Below the pieces are notes generated by a model that was not told the origin of the DNA, did no database searches, and worked only from the letters and a program-made list of their open reading frames with translations. A program made the position numbers and the translations under genes. Of a stretch of DNA of 17,012 nt, positions 13,301-17,012 are shown in pieces. The stretch covers positions 1-17,012 of the forward strand of contig JBGVRF010000108.1 of NCBI GenBank assembly GCA_045128175.1. The letters are read 5' to 3'. How positions within the stretch are numbered: position 1 is the stretch's first letter; each line of letters starts with the position of its first letter. This DNA comes from Scatosoma sp045128175. GTDB lineage: Bacteria > Bacillota > Clostridia > Christensenellales > Borkfalkiaceae.

Positions 13301-14376
13301 AGCTGGAACCCGGCGTCAACAAGCTTGTACGCGTATATATCGCGCAGAAGCGTAAGATCCAGGTCGGGGACAAGATGGCAGGTCGTCACGGTAATAAGGG
13401 CGTCATCTCCCGCGTGCTTTCGCAAGCGGATATGCCTTTCCTTGCAGACGGTACGCCTTTGCAAATCTTGCTCAACCCCCTCGGCGTTCCTTCGCGTATG
13501 AACATCGGTCAGGTTTTGGAAGTCCACCTCGGCTACGTATGTAAGCAGTTGGGCTGGAAGATCGCGACGCCCGTATTCGACGGCGCGACGGAAAAAGATC
13601 TTGAAACGATGTTCCGCGAAAACAATCTGCTCAACCCCGACGGTAAAGTAGACGGTAAGTTCCAGGTATTCGACGGCAGAACGGGCGAACCTTTTGAAAA
13701 CCGCGTTACCATCGGCGTGCAGTATATGATCAAACTTATCCACCTTGTCGACGACAAGATCCACGCTCGTGCGATCGGTCCTTATTCGCTTGTTACGCAA
13801 CAGCCTCTCGGCGGTAAAGCGCAGTTCGGCGGCCAGCGTTTCGGTGAAATGGAAGTCTGGGCATTGGAAGCATACGGCGCGGCGCACATTTTGCAAGAGA
13901 TCCTGACCGTTAAATCGGACGATATCGTAGGTCGTGTGAAGACGTACGAATCTATCGTTCGCGGTGAAAACATCTCCGAGCCGGGTATCCCCGAAGCATT
14001 CAAGGTCCTTTTGAAGGAATTGCAGAGCTTGGCTTTGGACGTCAAGGTTCTGACCGAATCGGGCGACGAACTCGTCATTCGCGAAGTGGAAGAAGAGGAG
14101 GATCTGGCAGATACCGAGCGTAGCCGCAGAGACAGCCTCAAAGACGAAGAGCTTGAAGAGATCGACTTCAGCGTCGACGACGATGAAGAGGACGAGGACG
14201 AATTCGGCGTTAAATCCATCTTCGAGGACGAAGAAGACGAGGACGACGATTTCGATTACAGCGGCGCGGACGGCGATGACAATTTTGAAGACGAGGACGA
14301 TGATTTCGGCTTCGGCAAGCTGTTCGACGATGATGACGACGAAGACGACGCTTCGTTGTTCGACGATGAGGAATAA
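10336..14376 (+). CDS. rpoB: RNA polymerase beta subunit, with insertion and long acidic tail
   Basis: Catalytic-core subunit of RNA polymerase, 1346 residues, against about 1190-1240 in most Bacillota. Landmarks: the rifampicin region GSSQLSQFMDQTNP from 560, with D569, H579 and S584 matching E. coli D516, H526 and S531 (all sensitive-type); CPIETPEGQNIGL; GDKMAGRHGNKG at 1011-1022 (K1013 and K1021 near the active site); and GGKAQFGGQRFGEMEVWALEAYGA. Two features add length. The stretch of about 345-475 is longer than in B. subtilis and includes a charged linker at 410-434 (KPEEPDEKPEEKKNREKRR). The last 97 residues (from about 1250) contain 55 Asp/Glu. The rifampicin region sits 97 residues later than in B. 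subtilis (H579 versus H482). rpoC follows with its ribosome binding site overlapping the rpoB stop. There is no rplJ-rplL upstream. Confidence 0.98.
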   Translation: MDLPIQKYGKTERRKFGKINEVIDIPDLVEIQKDSYNTFIEEGISEVFEDFSPITDYSDHFELYFLEHRFGDKPKYDEKECRTRDATYALPLRVKVRLVNKVKNEVLDQEVFMGDLPLMTENGAFIINGAERVIVSQLVRSPGVYNASSKDKTGKEMFATTVMPNRGAWLELEQDSQDALYVRVDRKKKLCITVLLRALGFGSNRAIEDLFPGDKIIASTLAKDTAKSESDGLYELYRRLRPGEAPTEDSVRAHLFNLFFDPRRYDIAKVGRYKYNKKLNLAYRLPGCRVADAVVNPETGEILAQAGEKISETKAKEIQNCGVNELFVLVDDPEDGEIRHKIIANNTVDFSAISDIPVQARAKDFGLLPTVYYPNYKFSKLIAEECANLTVEEVAEKYVDDIDALYYTHEKPEEPDEKPEEKKNREKRRDNRRKFVAACKLFHEILGSEHPVPTKAQKKEMRPLIDKLCHKHVTVDDIVASISTNLDLKYGIGTIDNIDHLGNRRVRSVGELLQNQLRVGIARLERLIKERMATQDPMEITPSALINIRPVSAVIREFFGSSQLSQFMDQTNPIAELTHKRKLSALGPGGLNRDRATFEVRDIHHTHYGRMCPIETPEGQNIGLITSLATFAKVNEYGFIMSPYRRVDKATGIVTKHVDYLTADEEDKYIVAQANEPLDEEGKFVNERVGCRHKNDITEMPREKMDYMDVSPKQLVSVAAALIPFLENDDTNRALMGSNMQRQAVPLLKTESAIVATGIESSIAQYSGVIVTAKEAGVVVGCSSNLIRIKEDDGTLRDYPLKKFERSNAGTCLNQRPIVSTGDRVFKGEIIADGPSTNNGELALGKNILIGYMEWEGYNYEDAILLSEKLVQDDVFTSIHIEEYETEARDTKLGPEEITRDIPNVGDDALKDLDEDGIIRIGAEIQSGDILVGKVSPKGEAELTPEERLLRAIFGEKSREVRDTSLKVPHGEGGVVVDVKVFTRENKDELEPGVNKLVRVYIAQKRKIQVGDKMAGRHGNKGVISRVLSQADMPFLADGTPLQILLNPLGVPSRMNIGQVLEVHLGYVCKQLGWKIATPVFDGATEKDLETMFRENNLLNPDGKVDGKFQVFDGRTGEPFENRVTIGVQYMIKLIHLVDDKIHARAIGPYSLVTQQPLGGKAQFGGQRFGEMEVWALEAYGAAHILQEILTVKSDDIVGRVKTYESIVRGENISEPGIPEAFKVLLKELQSLALDVKVLTESGDELVIREVEEEEDLADTERSRRDSLKDEELEEIDFSVDDDEEDEDEFGVKSIFEDEEDEDDDFDYSGADGDDNFEDEDDDFGFGKLFDDDDDEDDASLFDDEE

Positions 14377-14388
14377 GGAGAGATTACT

Positions 14389-17012
14389 ATGTACGAATTA
14401 AACGATTTCAATTCTATTCAGATCAGCATTGCATCTCCCGAAAAAATCAGAGAATGGTCGTTTGGCGAGGTAACCAAGCCGGAGACCATCAACTACCGTA
14501 CCCAGAAACCCGAAAGGGACGGTCTTTTCTGCGAAAAGATCATCGGGCCGATGAAGGATTGGGAATGTCATTGCGGTAAATATAAAAGAGTCAAATACAA
14601 AGGTCACGTCTGTGAAAAGTGCGGCGTAGAAATTACCCGTTCGAAGGTAAGACGTGAGAGAATGGGTCATATCGAGCTGGCTGCCCCCGTATCCCATATT
14701 TGGTATTTCAAGGGCGTACCTTCCAAGATCGGCCTGCTTCTCAACATGGGCCCGAAACAGTTGGAACAGGTCATCTACTTTGCTTCCTACGTCGTTCTCG
14801 ATCCGGGTAACATTCACGAGCTGGAGTATAAACAGGTCATCACCGATAAACAGCTTCGCGAATTTGAAGAAAAATACGGTGATTCTTCGCAGACGGGGCT
14901 CAAAGTCGGTATGGGCGCCGAATCCATTCGGGAACTGCTGATGGCGGTGGATCTTGAAAAGGAAAGCGACGAGTGCAAGAAGGCGTTGGAAGAATCGCAA
15001 AACAGCCAAAAGGGTCCCGGTCAAAAGGCGATCAAGGCGATCAAGCGTTTGGAGGTCATCGAATCGTTCAGAAAGAGCGGTAACCGTCCCGAATGGATGA
15101 TCCTGACGGTGCTTCCCGTTATCCCGCCTGATATCCGTCCCATGGTACAGTTGGACGGCGGCAGATTTGCAACGTCCGACCTTAATGATCTGTACCGCCG
15201 CGTTATCAACCGTAACAATCGTTTGAAGAAGATGATGGAGATCGGCGCGCCCGATATGATCATCAAAAACGAAAAACGTATGTTGCAGGAAGCGGTAGAC
15301 GCGTTGATCGACAACGGTCGTCGCGGCAAAGCGCTTTCCGGGCCTTCCAACCGCGATCTGAAATCGCTGTCCGCAATGCTCCGCGGTAAACAGGGTCGTT
15401 TCCGTCAGAACCTGCTCGGTAAGCGTGTCGACTATTCCGGTCGTTCGGTTATCGTCGTCGGTCCCGAACTGAAGATCTACCAGTGCGGTCTGCCCAAAGA
15501 AATGGCGATCGAGCTGTTCAAACCCTTCATTATGAAGAGATTGGTTGAAAGCGGCCAATGTCACAACATCAAGACGGCGAAGCGCGCCGTGGAAAAGGCG
15601 AAGGATATGGTTTGGAACGTTCTCGAGGACGTTATCAAAGACCACCCCGTACTTTTGAACCGTGCGCCTACGCTGCACCGTCTGTCCATTCAGGCGTTCG
15701 AGCCCGTACTGATCGAAGGGCGTGCGATTAAGATCTCGCCCCTTGTCTGCGGTCCTTTCAATGCCGACTTCGACGGCGACCAGATGGCTGTGCATCTTCC
15801 TCTGAGCGTAGAAGCGCAGGCGGAAGCGAGATTTTTGATGTTGTCTGCAAACAATATTCTGAAGCTGGCTGACGGTAAATCCGTCATGTCGCCTACGCAG
15901 GATATGATCATCGGCGCGTACTGCTTGACGATCAAACGTCAGGAAGAGGGCAAGACGTACGACGAGCAGGGTCGTCCCGATCCCAACGGAGAAGTATATA
16001 TCCCGCCTGTATATTCGTCTGAAAACGAAGCGATTTTGGCATATCAAAACAAGATCGCGCACGAGCAGGACGAAATGTATCTCAAGCGTGTAATCGAGTT
16101 GCCTGAAGGTAAGTTTGACGATCTGCCTTTGCCTTACAGATGCCCCGTTGAAAACAAGCCCGGCGAAACGCCCATCAAGAGTGCGGAGGTCCGCTTGAAT
16201 CCCAAGACGGGCAAGCGCGAGGTGGTCGGTATCATCAAGACGACGATCGGCCGTTTGATCTACAACGACGGTCTGCCTCAGGATCTGGGCTTTGTCAAGA
16301 GAGACACGCCCGAAGCTTATCTGCGTCTTGAACTCGATACCGAGTTTATTGGCAGCGCGCGTGCGATCGGCAAGAAGCATCTGTCGCGTATCGTAGAGGC
16401 TGCGTTCCGCACGGGTAAAGCGCCCAAGGCTTCGTACGTACTCGACGCGATGAAAGAAAGAGGTTATAAATATTCGACGCTTGCCGCTTTGACGACGTCC
16501 GTATTCGATATGAAGATCCCCGAAGAAAAGAAGGAGATCGTTGACAATGCGGAAAAAGAAGTTGCGAAGATCTCGAGAAAATACGCTCGTGGTTTGTTAA
16601 ACGAGGACGAACGTTACAGTGCGGTTATCGCGCAGTGGGACGCGGCTACGGATAAGGTTGCAAGTCTTTTGAAGAAGCAGGGCGAGGACGACAAGTTCAA
16701 CCCCATTTGGATGATGGCGGACTCGGGCGCGCGTGGTTCCATCGACCAAATTAAGCAGCTCGCGGGTATGCGTGGTCTAATGGTAAACCCGCAAGGTAAA
16801 AAGATTGAAGTTCCCGTTAAATCGTGTTTCAGAAACGGTTTGTCCGTTCTCGAATATTTCATTTCGTCGCACGGTGGTCGTAAAGGTTTGACCGATACGG
16901 CGTTGAAGACGGCGGACTCTGGGTATTTGACCCGTCGTTTGGTAGACGTATCGCACGAAATCATCGTTCGCGAAGAGGATTGCTGCGCAGGCAGAAAGCC
17001 TCAGGGTATGAA
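14389..17012 (+). CDS. rpoC: RNA polymerase beta' subunit (3' partial)
   Basis: The catalytic subunit that carries the active-site magnesium. The frame is open to the right edge, giving 874 codons of an expected 1200 or so. Visible parts: N-terminal zinc ribbon C60, C62, C75, C78 (CHCGKY...CEKCG); LGKRVDYSGRSVIVVGP; the magnesium loop NADFDGDQMAVH with D460, D462 and D464; the loop SGARGSIDQ at 779-787; QLAGMRGLM at 790-798; and the bridge helix at about 814-853 (FRNGLSVLEYF...GYLTRRLVD). The first cysteine of the second zinc site is at about 865. The trigger loop is beyond the window. The second zinc site lies about 50 residues further from the magnesium loop than in E. coli, so an insertion probably sits at about 510-640. 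AAGGAG at 14375-14380 overlaps the rpoB TAA, 8 bases before the ATG, so the two genes are co-transcribed. Confidence 0.98.
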   Translation, partial: MYELNDFNSIQISIASPEKIREWSFGEVTKPETINYRTQKPERDGLFCEKIIGPMKDWECHCGKYKRVKYKGHVCEKCGVEITRSKVRRERMGHIELAAPVSHIWYFKGVPSKIGLLLNMGPKQLEQVIYFASYVVLDPGNIHELEYKQVITDKQLREFEEKYGDSSQTGLKVGMGAESIRELLMAVDLEKESDECKKALEESQNSQKGPGQKAIKAIKRLEVIESFRKSGNRPEWMILTVLPVIPPDIRPMVQLDGGRFATSDLNDLYRRVINRNNRLKKMMEIGAPDMIIKNEKRMLQEAVDALIDNGRRGKALSGPSNRDLKSLSAMLRGKQGRFRQNLLGKRVDYSGRSVIVVGPELKIYQCGLPKEMAIELFKPFIMKRLVESGQCHNIKTAKRAVEKAKDMVWNVLEDVIKDHPVLLNRAPTLHRLSIQAFEPVLIEGRAIKISPLVCGPFNADFDGDQMAVHLPLSVEAQAEARFLMLSANNILKLADGKSVMSPTQDMIIGAYCLTIKRQEEGKTYDEQGRPDPNGEVYIPPVYSSENEAILAYQNKIAHEQDEMYLKRVIELPEGKFDDLPLPYRCPVENKPGETPIKSAEVRLNPKTGKREVVGIIKTTIGRLIYNDGLPQDLGFVKRDTPEAYLRLELDTEFIGSARAIGKKHLSRIVEAAFRTGKAPKASYVLDAMKERGYKYSTLAALTTSVFDMKIPEEKKEIVDNAEKEVAKISRKYARGLLNEDERYSAVIAQWDAATDKVASLLKKQGEDDKFNPIWMMADSGARGSIDQIKQLAGMRGLMVNPQGKKIEVPVKSCFRNGLSVLEYFISSHGGRKGLTDTALKTADSGYLTRRLVDVSHEIIVREEDCCAGRKPQGM

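Noticed and set aside
10531..13896. An open reading frame of 1121 codons antisense to rpoB
   Set aside because: It lies wholly opposite a certain gene, has no ribosome binding site or recognisable domain, and similar long antisense frames lie opposite purA, rpoC and the surface gene. It reflects codon bias (few sense codons that read as stops in reverse).
14398..16380. A 660-codon open frame antisense to rpoC
   Set aside because: Shadow of rpoC; its protein is low in recognisable motifs and it has no start signals.

Overview
The window looks like core chromosome of an anaerobic Bacillota (Clostridia-type) bacterium. The evidence is the clean SigA-type promoters, AGGAGG-like ribosome binding sites, the RpoB/RpoC sequence type, an RqcP/YabO-type S4 protein, a meso-diaminopimelate dehydrogenase, and secreted proteins with the SipW-dependent (TasA/camelysin-type) N-terminus. 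A Christensenellales/Borkfalkiaceae-like gut lineage is my best guess from memory of such proteins; it is not proven here. GC content is moderate, and I see no plasmid, phage, transposase, CRISPR, rRNA or tRNA signature.

Layout. (1) 1-2335: cell-surface region on +. A large protein, cut by the left edge, joins a TasA/camelysin-like N-terminus to BspA-type leucine-rich repeats and a beta-helix. It is followed by a 74-residue relative that has kept little beyond its signal peptide, closed by a strong terminator. (2) 2336-2771: non-coding, made of a long inverted repeat and a chain of eight short hairpins. (3) 2772-5347: two + strand metabolic genes, each with its own promoter: purA (AMP synthesis) and ddh (meso-DAP synthesis for lysine and peptidoglycan). 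(4) 5348-5671: a second non-coding hairpin chain ending in an 18-bp hairpin. (5) 5672-9949, minus strand: a PlsC-like acyltransferase carrying a zinc ribbon, then (in transcription order) the rqcP-ispDF-radA operon covering ribosome rescue, isoprenoid precursors and recombination repair. (6) 9950-10335: a regulatory gap between rqcP and rpoB in which two near-consensus promoters point at each other. (7) 10336-17012: rpoB, then rpoC, which runs off the right edge.

Most of the content is housekeeping, and I did not find a convincing new multi-gene system. The points most worth a second look are the face-to-face promoters that would give rpoB and rqcP overlapping antisense leaders, the roughly 97-residue acidic C-terminal tail and an internal insertion in RpoB, the two hairpin chains, the zinc ribbon fused to the acyltransferase, and the decayed TasA-like gene.
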